Shown here piece by piece: positions 1 to 7,327 of a stretch of 20,060 nt of DNA; the stretch's first letter is position 1, and the number at the start of each line of letters is the position of its first letter. The notes beneath the pieces are model-generated. The model saw only the letters and a program-made list of their open reading frames with translations, was not told the DNA's origin and did no database searches. The DNA is taken from contig JBOHNM010000072.1 of assembly GCA_050730675.1 (NCBI GenBank), positions 1-20,060 on the forward strand, written 5' to 3'. The position numbers and the translations under genes were made by a program. This DNA comes from JBOHNM01 sp050730675 (GTDB taxonomy: Bacteria > Planctomycetota > Phycisphaerae > Phycisphaerales > UBA1924).

Positions 1-1839
1 GCCGACGGACTTCATCTTCTTCTTGCCTTCGCGCTGCTTGTCGAGGAGCTTGCGCTTGCGGCTGACGTCGCCGCCGTAGCACTTGGCGGTGACGTCCTTG
101 CGGAAGGCCTTGATGGTCTCGCGGGCGATGATCTTGCCGCCGATGGCGGCCTGGAGGGGGATCTCGAACTGGTGGCGGTCGATCTGCTTCTGGAGCTTGC
201 GGATGAGCAGGCGCCCGCGGAACTCGGCGTTGTGGCGGTGGCAGATGAGGGCGAGGGCCTCGACCTTGTCGCCGTTGATGAGGATGTCCACCTTGACGAG
301 GTCGTTGGGGCGGAAGTCGATGATCTCGTAGTCCATGGTGCCGTAGCCGGAGGTCATGGCCTTGAGCTTGTCGTAGAAGTCGTAGATGATCTCGGCGAGG
401 GGGACCTCGTAGACGACGAGCTGGCGGGTCTCGCCGACGAGGGTCTGGCTCTTGAACTCGGCGCGGCGCTCGGAGCAGAGCTTCATGACGGCGCCGAGGG
501 AGTCGTTGGGGACGATGATCTCGACCTTGCAGATGGGCTCGAGGACCTGCTCGAACGTGCCGGGATTGGGGAGTTCCGCGGGGTTGTGGACGTCGAGGAA
601 GGTGCCGTCGCGCATCTTGAGGCGATAGGTGACGGTCGGGGCGGTCTGGACGACCTCGGTCTCGAACTCGCGCTCGAGGCGCTCTTGGATGATCTCCATG
701 TGGAGCAGGCCGAGGAAGCCGCAGCGGAAGCCGAAGCCGAGGGCCTCGGAGTGAACCGGGATAAAGGTGAAGCTGGAGTCGTTCAGCGAGAGCTTCTCGA
801 TGGCGTCGCGGAGCTTCTCGAAGTCGGAGCCCTTGGCGTCCTCGGTGGTGGCGGGGTAGAAGTCGCAGAAGACCATCTGCACCGGCGGCTTGTAGCCGGG
901 GAGGGCCTCGGCGGCGGGGTCGTTGTCGAGGGTGATGGTGTCGCCGACGCGGACATCGGCGAGGGTGCGGATGGCGGCGACGATGTAGCAGGCTTCGCCG
1001 TGGGTGACCGAGGGGACACGCACAGGCTTGGGGGTGCGCTTGCCGATGTCGGTGATCTGGAAGGAGCGGCCGGTGCCCATCATGCGGATCTTGTCGCCGA
1101 GCTTGAGGGTGCCGTCCATGATGCGGGCGTAGACGACGACGCCGCGGTAGTCGTCGTACTGGGCGTCGAAGATGAGGGCGCGGGTCTGCTTGATGGTGCT
1201 GGGGCGCGGGCCGGGGAAGCGCTCGCAGATGGCGGCGAGGAGTTCGGGGATGCCGACGCCGGTCTTGGCCGAGACGTAGATGCAGTCCTCGGCGGGGAGG
1301 CCGAGGACCTGCTCGACTTCCATGGCGACCTCGTCGGCGCGGGCGGAGGGGAGGTCGATCTTGTTGATGACCGGGATGAGCGTGAGGTTTTCGTTGATGG
1401 CGAGGTAGGCGTTGACGACGGTCTGGGCCTGGACGCCCTGGGTGGCGTCGACGACGAGGAGGGCGCCGTCGCAGGCCTTGAGGGCGCGGGAGACTTCGTA
1501 GTTGAAGTCGACGTGGCCGGGGGTATCGATGAAGCTGAGCATGTAGAGCTCGCCCGACGAGGTGTCGTGCGACTCGGTGACGGCGGCCTCGCCTTCGGGG
1601 ACGGAGGCGTCGTTCTCTTCCAGGGCGTCGGCCTTGGCGCCGCGGGTGTGGTGGTGCATGACCGTGACGGCGGAGGCCTTGATGGTGATGCCGCGTTCGC
1701 GCTCGATATCCATGTCGTCGAGGAGCTGGGCGCGGGCCTCGCGTGCGGAGACGGCCTTGGTGGCCTGCATGAGGCGGTCGGCGAGGGTGGACTTGCCGTG
1801 GTCGATGTGGGCGATGATGGAGAAGTTGCGGATCTGCAT
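1..1839 (-). CDS. lepA: Elongation factor 4 (LepA), C-terminus cut by window edge
   Basis: LepA is a ribosome-associated translational GTPase that back-translocates or remodels stalled ribosomes. The reverse-strand reading starts MQIRNFSIIAHIDHGKST, with the P-loop at about residues 10-18. It continues through switch II FIDTPGHVDF, the NKID motif and SAKTGVGI. The LepA signatures FGFRCGFLGLLHMEIIQERL and the C-terminal block AKCYGGDVSRKRKLLDKQ are also present. 613 codons are in the window; by comparison with E. coli LepA (about 599 aa) only some ten to twenty terminal residues are missing. About 28 extra residues (roughly 63-95, acidic and Ala-rich) sit in the G domain between the ITIKA strand and the DTPG motif. 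I see no clear Shine-Dalgarno before the ATG; the start follows the family N-terminus. Identification is firm. Confidence 0.97.
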   Translation of the reverse strand, partial: MQIRNFSIIAHIDHGKSTLADRLMQATKAVSAREARAQLLDDMDIERERGITIKASAVTVMHHHTRGAKADALEENDASVPEGEAAVTESHDTSSGELYMLSFIDTPGHVDFNYEVSRALKACDGALLVVDATQGVQAQTVVNAYLAINENLTLIPVINKIDLPSARADEVAMEVEQVLGLPAEDCIYVSAKTGVGIPELLAAICERFPGPRPSTIKQTRALIFDAQYDDYRGVVVYARIMDGTLKLGDKIRMMGTGRSFQITDIGKRTPKPVRVPSVTHGEACYIVAAIRTLADVRVGDTITLDNDPAAEALPGYKPPVQMVFCDFYPATTEDAKGSDFEKLRDAIEKLSLNDSSFTFIPVHSEALGFGFRCGFLGLLHMEIIQERLEREFETEVVQTAPTVTYRLKMRDGTFLDVHNPAELPNPGTFEQVLEPICKVEIIVPNDSLGAVMKLCSERRAEFKSQTLVGETRQLVVYEVPLAEIIYDFYDKLKAMTSGYGTMDYEIIDFRPNDLVKVDILINGDKVEALALICHRHNAEFRGRLLIRKLQKQIDRHQFEIPLQAAIGGKIIARETIKAFRKDVTAKCYGGDVSRKRKLLDKQREGKKKMKSVG

Positions 1840-2269
1840 GAGGAGGGCAATGGAGCGTGCGGGAGGGGCGAAATCGCCGCCGGCGGCCGGGCCGGTGGTC
1901 GTGGGCCGTGGAAACCGGGGCGGGGGGAGCAAGTCTAGGGAGATGGGGCGGCGAAGGCACTGGTTCGGGCGGCAACGCAGAAGGCCCCGGCCAAGCGACC
2001 GGGGCCTCTCGGGCCGGGCATATCTCCCAAACCTCTCTCTACCCAGAGTGCTTCAGAAGCCAAATAGTGATGCCCGGCCCGAGGGCGGCGTGCGAGGGGT
2101 GGCGCACGCCGCCAGCACTCCCCTGAGAGAACCACCGAGGCGGTCGGCGGCGAGTCGGGGAGCGACGGAGAGATGATCGCGGATCGGCGTGGAAAGTGAA
2201 GGGCCGGAGGATGAAGGTCGCGGCAAGAAATGGTGAAGGCGGCGCGGGAGAGAAACGCGGCGCGGGCGC
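1840..2269. other. 430-base gene-free region with consecutive hairpins
   Basis: No convincing gene lies between lepA and the methyltransferase, both on the minus strand. The gap is dominated by perfect inverted repeats at 1982-2007, 2008-2083 and 2084-2113, annotated separately, and by a weaker one at 2118-2162. The interior of the second hairpin is distinctly less GC-rich than its surroundings. Open frames across the gap (for example 2053-2286 on the minus strand) have low-complexity Pro/Arg/Ser translations typical of GC-rich shadow frames. The region could hold the methyltransferase terminator, a lepA leader, or a small RNA gene on either strand. Confidence 0.6.
1982..2113. ncRNA. Candidate structured RNA: three adjoining perfect hairpins
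   Basis: Three helices follow each other with no base between them. Helix 1 pairs aggccccgg (1982-1990) with 1999-2007. Helix 2 pairs the 14 bases ctcgggccgggcat (2008-2021) with 2070-2083 around a 48-base, lower-GC interior that itself contains small helices such as gcttcagaagc. Helix 3 pairs ggcggcgtgcg (2084-2094) with 2103-2113. The helix 3 loop AGGGG (2095-2099) could form a pseudoknot with CCCCT (2120-2124). A fourth, weaker stem (ctcccc 2118-2123 with ggggag 2157-2162) follows. The strand is undetermined. I do not recognise a known family (it is not tRNA, tmRNA, SRP or RNase P). It may instead be a chain of terminators. Confidence 0.4.
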
Positions 2270-2839
2270 TCAGGGTTTGTAGGCAACGACGTTCAGGCTG
2301 ATGCGGCGGCCGAGGAACTTGAAGTCGCTGGTGTCGTCGAAGAGGCCGAAGGACTCGACGCGGCGGACGTTCGTGAATCCGGCCATCTCGAGGTACTGCT
2401 TGAGGATCTGGAACGTGAACCCGACTTTGTGGTAATCGGCGCTGGTGGACTGGCCGCCGTAGATCATGCGCATGACCTCGAAATGGTCTTGGACGTCGAC
2501 GCGCGGCTCGATCATCATCTTGCAGAGGACTTCGAGGTCGGGGACGCCGGCGCGGAAGAGGCCGCCGCGCTTGAGGACGCGGAAAGCCTCGGCGAGGGCC
2601 TTGGGGAGTTCGGCGACGTAGTCGAGGTGCTCGTAGACGTGGGAGGCGTAGATCTCCTCGACGGAACTGTCGGCGAATTGGGAGAGGTCGAGGCAGTTGC
2701 CGAGGATGTCCACCACGCCGGGCTTGGGGAGCACGTCCATGATGGTCCAGCCGGGCTTGGTTTCCCAGCCGCCGATGTGGAGGCGCAGGGGCGAGGAGCG
2801 GGCGGGCTTGGCGGGGCTGGACTGGACCTTGTCGGGCAT
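2270..2839 (-). CDS. Predicted class I SAM-dependent methyltransferase (COG4627-like)
   Basis: This 189-residue protein has the compact layout of the COG4627 predicted methyltransferases. LHIGGWETKPGW replaces the usual Gly-rich motif I, followed by DILGNCLDLSQFADSSVEEIYASHVYEHL (motif II/III region with the conserved S-HxxEHL), then LPKALAEAFRVLKRGGLFRAGVPDL. The family is usually associated with glycan or polysaccharide loci, but the substrate is unknown. The frame stays open 32 codons upstream to 2935; I chose the ATG at 2839 because the conserved part begins soon after and the upstream segment is Arg-rich like shadow sequence. No strong ribosome binding site is seen. The weakened glycine motif (GG rather than GCG) is typical of this subgroup, as far as I recall. 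Confidence 0.8.
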   Translation of the reverse strand: MPDKVQSSPAKPARSSPLRLHIGGWETKPGWTIMDVLPKPGVVDILGNCLDLSQFADSSVEEIYASHVYEHLDYVAELPKALAEAFRVLKRGGLFRAGVPDLEVLCKMMIEPRVDVQDHFEVMRMIYGGQSTSADYHKVGFTFQILKQYLEMAGFTNVRRVESFGLFDDTSDFKFLGRRISLNVVAYKP

Positions 2840-2952
2840 GGGGCGAGTGTACCGGCGTGCAATCGGAGCACGCGGTGTGCCAAGAAGAGTGCGGCGGCGC
2901 ACGACGCGCGGCCGAAGGACGGAGTGACCCTGCATGAACGGAGCCCCCCCCC

Positions 2953-3150
2953 ATGTCCATGCCCCTGCACCTGAGCAATCGACACCGGATGATCGCAGGC
3001 GTCTGCGGCGGGATCGCGGACTGGCTGGGGTGGAGCCCGACGATGACGCGGGTGGTCTATGTGCTGCTGAGCGTGCTGTCGGCGGCGTTTCCGGGGATCG
3101 TGGTCTACATCATCCTTTGGATCGTGATGCCGCGGGCGAAGTTCGGGTAA
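2953..3150 (+). CDS. PspC-domain small membrane protein
   Basis: A 65-residue single-domain protein. It reads MSMPLHLSNRHRMIAGVCGG with IADWLGW next, which is the hallmark PspC start (basic stretch, AGVCGGIA, helix). It then has DPxx-like STMTRVVYVLLS and a hydrophobic helix at about 37-60 ending IVMPRA. PspC domains sit in the inner membrane and in enterobacteria relay envelope stress to PspA/PspB; standalone PspC peptides are common across bacteria with no defined role. An ATG six bases downstream is an alternative start. CGGAG lies nine bases before the chosen ATG. No psp partner genes are nearby. Confidence 0.85.
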   Translation: MSMPLHLSNRHRMIAGVCGGIADWLGWSPTMTRVVYVLLSVLSAAFPGIVVYIILWIVMPRAKFG

Positions 3151-3238
3151 TGCCAACTTCGGCGGAGGGCGAAGAGGATCAGAAAAATCTGGCTGGCGCG
3201 CGAACCGGCGGTCGGGTTGCGCGCTGAAGTGGTGAGCG

Positions 3239-3562
3239 ATGTCTCACCAAGCTGACCAATTCGAGCAGATGACGGGCGAACGGATTGTCCGGGCGTTCGG
3301 GCAGGGGCCGCCGGTCCCGGCGGCGGTGGACCGGGCGGTGCTGGGGGCGATGGCGGCGCAGACGCGGCGGGGCGGGTCCTGGCGGGGGTGGGCCGCGGCG
3401 GCGGCCGTCGGGCTGATCGCGGGTGGGGCGGCGTGGATGGCGGTGCGGCCCGCGCACCGGGCGGACATGGTGGATGTGCTGCGGGCGGCGCGGGCGGGGG
3501 TGCCGGAGGCCGAGGTGCGAGCGATGGCGGCGGGTGCGGTGCGGATCGGGGGTGGATCGTGA
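3239..3562 (+). CDS. Small one-helix membrane protein with degenerate dockerin-like tail
   Basis: A 107-residue protein. It has a polar N-terminal cytoplasmic-type segment (1-45), one transmembrane helix at about 50-68 (WAAAAAVGLIAGGAAWMAV), and a 35-residue tail, HRADMVDVLRAARAG then VPEAEVRAMAAGAVRIGGGS. The tail resembles the two helices of the Asp-rich dockerin-type segments found in planctomycete membrane proteins beside ECF sigma genes (pattern DGxVDxLDAxxLAR ... DVDAxAxxAV), but the calcium-loop residues are missing. That resemblance is pattern recognition from memory, not a search result. The stop overlaps the start of the next gene by four bases (GTGA), so the two are probably translationally coupled. 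An anti-sigma role is possible because a sigma gene is in the same operon, but no zinc-binding motif is visible. Confidence 0.7.
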   Translation: MSHQADQFEQMTGERIVRAFGQGPPVPAAVDRAVLGAMAAQTRRGGSWRGWAAAAAVGLIAGGAAWMAVRPAHRADMVDVLRAARAGVPEAEVRAMAAGAVRIGGGS

Positions 3563-4056
3563 AGAACTTCGCGGCGAAGGTTGGTGTGGCGGTGCTGGCG
3601 GCAGCCGCGGCTTGGGGCGTGCTGGCGCTGCTGATGGCGTCGCGGGCTGCGCAGGGGGCCGTGATGGTCTCGCCGGCGGCCCGGTTCCAGTGGGTGGATG
3701 TCTATGTGACGACGGACGGCTGGTCGCTCGGCGCGTGGCAGGCGGAGGTGGCGGTCGCTGCGGGGGGGGGGACGGCGAAGCTCGCGGGCGTCGAGGGGGG
3801 CGAGGGGGCGTTCACGGAAGCGCCGGAGTATGACGCCGCGGCGCTGAGCGGCGGGCGGATCATTCTCGGCGGGATGACAACGGCGGCGGGCGCGCCGGGG
3901 CGGGTGCGCGTGGCGCGGCTGCACGTGATGGTGGAAGGGGACGCGGCGGCACGCTTCGAGGCGACGCTGACGGCGGCGGGGGACAGCACGGGTTCACGCC
4001 GAACGGCGGAGGTTTCGCTGGTTCCGGGGTCGATCGGGACGGACGAATCGAAATAG
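3559..4056 (+). CDS. Membrane-anchored cohesin-like protein
   Basis: 165 residues from a GTG start that overlaps the previous stop (GTGA, 3559-3562). The open frame extends further upstream but there is Gly/Arg-rich shadow of the preceding gene. A signal-anchor helix at about 5-27 is followed by a beta-rich domain: FQWVDVYVTTDGWSLGAWQAEV, then LAGVEGGEGAFTEAPEYDAAAL, GGRIILGGMTT, GRVRVARLHVMVEG and FEATLTAAGD. Alternating strands with the pattern LAAWQxEV / GVEGG / GRIIL / GRVRVAxLHxxVEG are what I expect from cohesin-type domains in planctomycetes. This suggests a periplasmic module binding a dockerin-like partner, perhaps the tail of the upstream protein. The family call is an inference; existence of the gene is well supported by the coupling and the VIT/VWA gene 18 bases downstream. 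Confidence 0.75.
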   Translation: MKNFAAKVGVAVLAAAAAWGVLALLMASRAAQGAVMVSPAARFQWVDVYVTTDGWSLGAWQAEVAVAAGGGTAKLAGVEGGEGAFTEAPEYDAAALSGGRIILGGMTTAAGAPGRVRVARLHVMVEGDAAARFEATLTAAGDSTGSRRTAEVSLVPGSIGTDESK

Positions 4057-4074
4057 GCACAGAAGGGAGCCGCT

Positions 4075-6498
4075 ATGGGCGGTTGGAACGTGGGCAAGAT
4101 CGTTCTGTCGGCGGGGAGCCTTGTGGTTGCGCTGGGGTTGTGGGCATGCAGCACCGCGGGCACGGACTCATACTCGGATAAGAGTGTGCCAGGGCGATGG
4201 GAGACTCCGAGCAGTACGCAGGGCAGTTGGCAGCCCATCGGCGCGCCGAACTTCAGCCCAAGTCTGTCGGGTACGCAAGTTGACCAATTTAGTTCGTACT
4301 CCCTCGGTTTCGGGCCCACAGTCAGTGTCGATGGCGACGGTCAGATGGATGGTCGCAGAGGATGGGCTTTCGGTACGACTCGCGATCTAAGCGCGATCGG
4401 GGGCGTCGATTTTTCAGATGGGTTCCGCCAAGGTCGCGGCCCAGAAGCAAACCCCGACAATGACTGGGCAGCCCTACCAGCACCTCGGTTTGTTACCCAA
4501 CCCTGTGCCAGCCGCCAAGACGGCGAACTCTGGGTGATCGAGCGGCGCACGACTCTGAGTAGCCCGCGCTGGGATCGGCCGGGGTCGGGAGCGATGATGT
4601 GCTACCGAACATCTGAACCGGACCCAAGCGGGACATTCCAACCCGCGCCAGCCGTGGTTGTCCCCGCGCCGTTGCAGCATACCGATGTACAAGCATCGGT
4701 CGTCGGCACTACGGGAGCCGTGCGGGTTACGCAGCAGTTCCAGAACCCGTTCTGCGAGAAGATCGAGGCGGTGTACGTCTTCCCGCTGCCGGAGAACAGC
4801 GCGATCAGCGACTTTGTGATGACCATCGGCGGGCGGACGATCCGCGGGGTGATCCGCGAGCGCGAGGAGGCGCAGCGGATCTACACGCAGGCGCGGAGCC
4901 AGGGGCTGCACGCGGCGCTGCTGACCCAGGAGCGGGACAACATCTTCACCCAGCGGGTGGCGAACATCGAACCGGGCAAGGGGATCGACGTGACGATCAC
5001 GTACTACCAGACGCTGGCGTACGTGGACGGGTGGTACGAGTGGGTGTTCCCGATGGTGGTCGGCCCGCGGTTCAACCCGCCGGGGACCAATGACGGCGTA
5101 GGCGCTGTGCCGCGGGGGAAGATGGGCACGAGCGGGCAGCCGGTGGATGTGGCGTACCTGGCGCCGAGCGAGCGGAGCGGGGCGGACATCGCGGTGTCGC
5201 TGATAGTGGATGCGGGCGTGGCGATCGAGGACTGGGAGTGCCGCTCGCACAAGGTGAACGTGAGCCGCAACGGACCGACACAGTTGAGTGTCGATCTCTC
5301 GCGCCATGACAAGATCCCCAACAAAGACATGGTCTTCCGCTGGCAGGTGGGCGCAGGGGACATCAAGAGCGGGCTGATCGTGCGGCGGGGCGAGGGCGGG
5401 CGCGAGGGGTATTTCTCGCTGGTGCTGGTGCCGCCGGTGAATACAGAGCGACTGTCGCGCCGGCCGGTGGAGATGGTGTTTGTCGTCGATAAATCGGGGA
5501 GCATGGCGGGGGTGCCGATCGGGCAGGCTCGCGACGCGGTGCGGGCGGGGCTGCGCCGGCTGCGGCCGGGGGACACGTTCCAGGTGCTGGACTTCGCCGA
5601 GAACGTCTCGGCGTTCGGGGCGCGACCCGTAGCGGCTAATGACGAGAACATCCGGCGGGCGATGGCGTGGGTGGACGGGATCGAAGCCAACGGCGGGACA
5701 TACATGATCACGGGGCTGCGGGCGGCGCTGGACTTCCCGCACGACGAGGGGCGGACGCGGATCGTGGCGTTCCTGACCGACGGGTTCATTGGCAACGAGG
5801 CGGACATTCTCACGAACCTGTGCCAGTACCTCGGCGAGAGCCGGGTCTTCGCGTTCGGTGTCGGCAGCTCGGTGAACCGGATGCTGCTGGACAAGATGGC
5901 CAAGCTGGGGCGCGGGGCGGTGGCGTACGTCGGCGTCAACGAGCCGGGCGAAGAGGCGATGAACCTGTTCATGGACCGCATCGAGAAGCCGGCGCTGACG
6001 GACCTGCGGATTGATTGGGGCGGGGCGACGGTGAGCGATGTCTACCCATCGCGGCTCCCGGACCTGTTCGCCGGTCGGAGCGTGGTGATCACCGGACGTG
6101 TAAGCGGCGAGTTCCGCTCACCGATCCGCGTGAGCGGCGCAACGGGGACGGAGCGGCGGACTCTCGAGATGCGGCCCGAGCGCGCGACGATCGCCGCCGG
6201 ACGACAGGCGGAGGCGACGCGGGCGATCTGGGCGCGGGCGAAGATCGCGGAATTGGGCGACCGGTTGTTTGTGGAGGGCGCGCAGTTGTCGCCGCAGATC
6301 CAGCGGACGGCGCTGGAGAACAACCTGATGTCGGCGTACACGTCGTTTGTCGCGGTGGACAGCATGATCGTGACGGCCGGGACGACCGGCATGACGGTGA
6401 GCGTGCCGGTGCCGATGGCCGAGGGCGTGCGTTACAACACGACGGTGCCGACGACGGCGGGCGCGGGGCGGGGCGATGCGGTCGGCGGGCGGCCGTGA
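4075..6498 (+). CDS. VIT and von Willebrand factor A domain lipoprotein
   Basis: 807 residues with GGGAG ahead of the ATG. A signal peptide ends in LGLWAC, so Cys25 is a probable lipidation site (Trp at -2 is unusual). Residues 26-195 form a low-complexity Ser/Gly/Pro linker. A VIT domain spans about 196-330 (VTQQFQNPF, VFPLPENSAISDFVMTIGGR, IRERE.A..IY..A). A VWA domain spans about 465-640 with an intact MIDAS: D472-K-S-G-S-M, a Thr near 542 and LTDG at 567-570. The C-terminal 160 residues resemble the usual tail of VIT/VWA proteins (LGDRLF, LSAYTSFVAVD-like). Such proteins are thought to be envelope-located metal-dependent protein-binding scaffolds. The N-terminal linker has base and codon use visibly unlike the rest of the gene. 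The stop overlaps the sigma gene start (GTGA). Confidence 0.92.
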   Translation: MGGWNVGKIVLSAGSLVVALGLWACSTAGTDSYSDKSVPGRWETPSSTQGSWQPIGAPNFSPSLSGTQVDQFSSYSLGFGPTVSVDGDGQMDGRRGWAFGTTRDLSAIGGVDFSDGFRQGRGPEANPDNDWAALPAPRFVTQPCASRQDGELWVIERRTTLSSPRWDRPGSGAMMCYRTSEPDPSGTFQPAPAVVVPAPLQHTDVQASVVGTTGAVRVTQQFQNPFCEKIEAVYVFPLPENSAISDFVMTIGGRTIRGVIREREEAQRIYTQARSQGLHAALLTQERDNIFTQRVANIEPGKGIDVTITYYQTLAYVDGWYEWVFPMVVGPRFNPPGTNDGVGAVPRGKMGTSGQPVDVAYLAPSERSGADIAVSLIVDAGVAIEDWECRSHKVNVSRNGPTQLSVDLSRHDKIPNKDMVFRWQVGAGDIKSGLIVRRGEGGREGYFSLVLVPPVNTERLSRRPVEMVFVVDKSGSMAGVPIGQARDAVRAGLRRLRPGDTFQVLDFAENVSAFGARPVAANDENIRRAMAWVDGIEANGGTYMITGLRAALDFPHDEGRTRIVAFLTDGFIGNEADILTNLCQYLGESRVFAFGVGSSVNRMLLDKMAKLGRGAVAYVGVNEPGEEAMNLFMDRIEKPALTDLRIDWGGATVSDVYPSRLPDLFAGRSVVITGRVSGEFRSPIRVSGATGTERRTLEMRPERATIAAGRQAEATRAIWARAKIAELGDRLFVEGAQLSPQIQRTALENNLMSAYTSFVAVDSMIVTAGTTGMTVSVPVPMAEGVRYNTTVPTTAGAGRGDAVGGRP

Positions 6499-7151
6499 CG
6501 AATGTTGTGGTGGAAGCGGACCACGGGCGGGCGGATTTCGGTCACAATGCCCACGTGACCGAGCCGCCCGCTCAATCTTCGCCTGACCCAACCTTGCCTG
6601 ACCCAGCTTTGCCTGATCCGACACCGGAGGACGAGAGCGGGGCGTGGAGAGAAGACGCTGAACTGGTGGCCGCGGCGGGGCGAGGGGACCGCGCGGCGAT
6701 GGGGAAGCTGTACGAGCGGTACCGCGACTGGGTTGTGGCGCTGGCGTACCGGTTCACGGGCGATCGTGAACTGGCCATGGATGTGCTGCAGGAGGCGTTT
6801 GTGTACCTGGTACGGCGGGCGCCGACGCTGACGCTCACAGCGCGGCTGACGACGTTCTTGTACCCGGCGGTGAAGAACCTGGCTCAGGCGGCGCGACGGA
6901 AATCACGGCGGGAGGCTGGGGAGGAGGTTGCTGAGCGTGCGGCGGCGGGGCTGGCGGCGTGGCACGAGGATGAGACGTTGTCACGGGCGCTGGCCGGGCT
7001 GAGCGAGGAACAGCGCGAGGTGGTGATGATGCGGTACGGCTGCGGGATGTCGCCGCGGGAGATCGGTGTGGCGCTGGCCGTGCCTGAGGGGACGGTGAAG
7101 AGCCGGTTGCATGCGGGGATCAAGAAACTGGAGGAGCGGTGCCACTGGTGA
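6495..7151 (+). CDS. ECF-type RNA polymerase sigma factor
   Basis: 218 residues if translation starts at the GTG overlapping the upstream TGA (6495-6498); a GTG at 6555 (198 aa) is an alternative. A Pro/Asp-rich leader of about 50 residues precedes sigma region 2 (DRAAMGKLYERYRDWVVALA, then DRELAMDVLQEAFVYLVRRA). Region 4 follows: LAGLSEEQREVVMMRYGCGMSPREIGVALAVPEGTVKSRLHAGIKKLEE, with a clear helix-turn-helix. There is no extra C-terminal domain. It should direct RNA polymerase to stress or envelope promoters, and the upstream membrane and VIT/VWA genes are its likely signalling partners. The last codons (Cys-His-Trp-stop) lie inside the REP-like repeat that begins the neighbouring RAYT element, so the native C-terminus may have been replaced. 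Confidence 0.9.
   Translation: MTNVVVEADHGRADFGHNAHVTEPPAQSSPDPTLPDPALPDPTPEDESGAWREDAELVAAAGRGDRAAMGKLYERYRDWVVALAYRFTGDRELAMDVLQEAFVYLVRRAPTLTLTARLTTFLYPAVKNLAQAARRKSRREAGEEVAERAAAGLAAWHEDETLSRALAGLSEEQREVVMMRYGCGMSPREIGVALAVPEGTVKSRLHAGIKKLEERCHW
6581..6625 (+). repeat. Three 15-bp tandem repeats in sigma factor leader
   Basis: The units gcctgacccaacctt, gcctgacccagcttt and gcctgatccgacacc follow head to tail and encode repeated Pro-Asp-Pro-(Thr/Ala)-Leu. They lie in the disordered leader before sigma region 2. The in-frame period of five codons means copy number could vary without disrupting the gene. Confidence 0.7.
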
Positions 7152-7175
7152 CGCCTGTTTGAGGCGGCACCAGTG
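7137..7175 (+). repeat. Left REP-like hairpin of RAYT element
   Basis: The stem cactggtg (7143-7150) pairs with caccagtg (7168-7175), with an inner cgcc/ggcg stem around the loop. It matches the reverse complement of the right copy except for a few bases around the loop (gag against taag) and at the inner edge. It contains the TGA stop of the sigma factor gene at 7149-7151. Confidence 0.85.
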
Positions 7176-7327
7176 CGATTTGAGTACAGGCGCGAAATCA
7201 ATCCTCGGCTGGCAGGTCCTCGCCGCGCAAGTCAAGGTACTGCCTCCAAAGGGAGAGTTCCGATTCCGTCGTATCGCCACCGGTCCATCGATGGCGACGA
7301 GGATCGACATCCATCCAGATTGGCGAT

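Noticed and set aside
172..1938. 588-codon open frame on the plus strand opposite lepA
   Set aside because: The translation is a Val/Gly/Asp/Leu/Ala low-complexity mirror of a GC-rich gene, with no domain; lepA on the other strand is unmistakable.
2008..2083. 76-base inverted-repeat segment considered as a tRNA
   Set aside because: The terminal stem is 14 bp, and there is no T-loop TTCxA, no D-arm pattern and no valid anticodon arm on either strand.
3388..3558. Upstream extension of the cohesin-like gene
   Set aside because: Gly/Arg-rich translation overlapping the 107-residue gene; the GTG at 3559 gives a coupled start directly before the signal anchor.
4474..5742. 422-codon minus-strand frame opposite the VIT/VWA gene
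   Set aside because: His/Arg/Pro-rich shadow translation with no domain, antisense to a clear gene.
6015..6494. Long N-terminal extension of the sigma factor frame
   Set aside because: It lies wholly inside the VIT/VWA gene in another frame and is Arg/Gly/Asp-rich shadow sequence; the GTGA junction gives a natural start.
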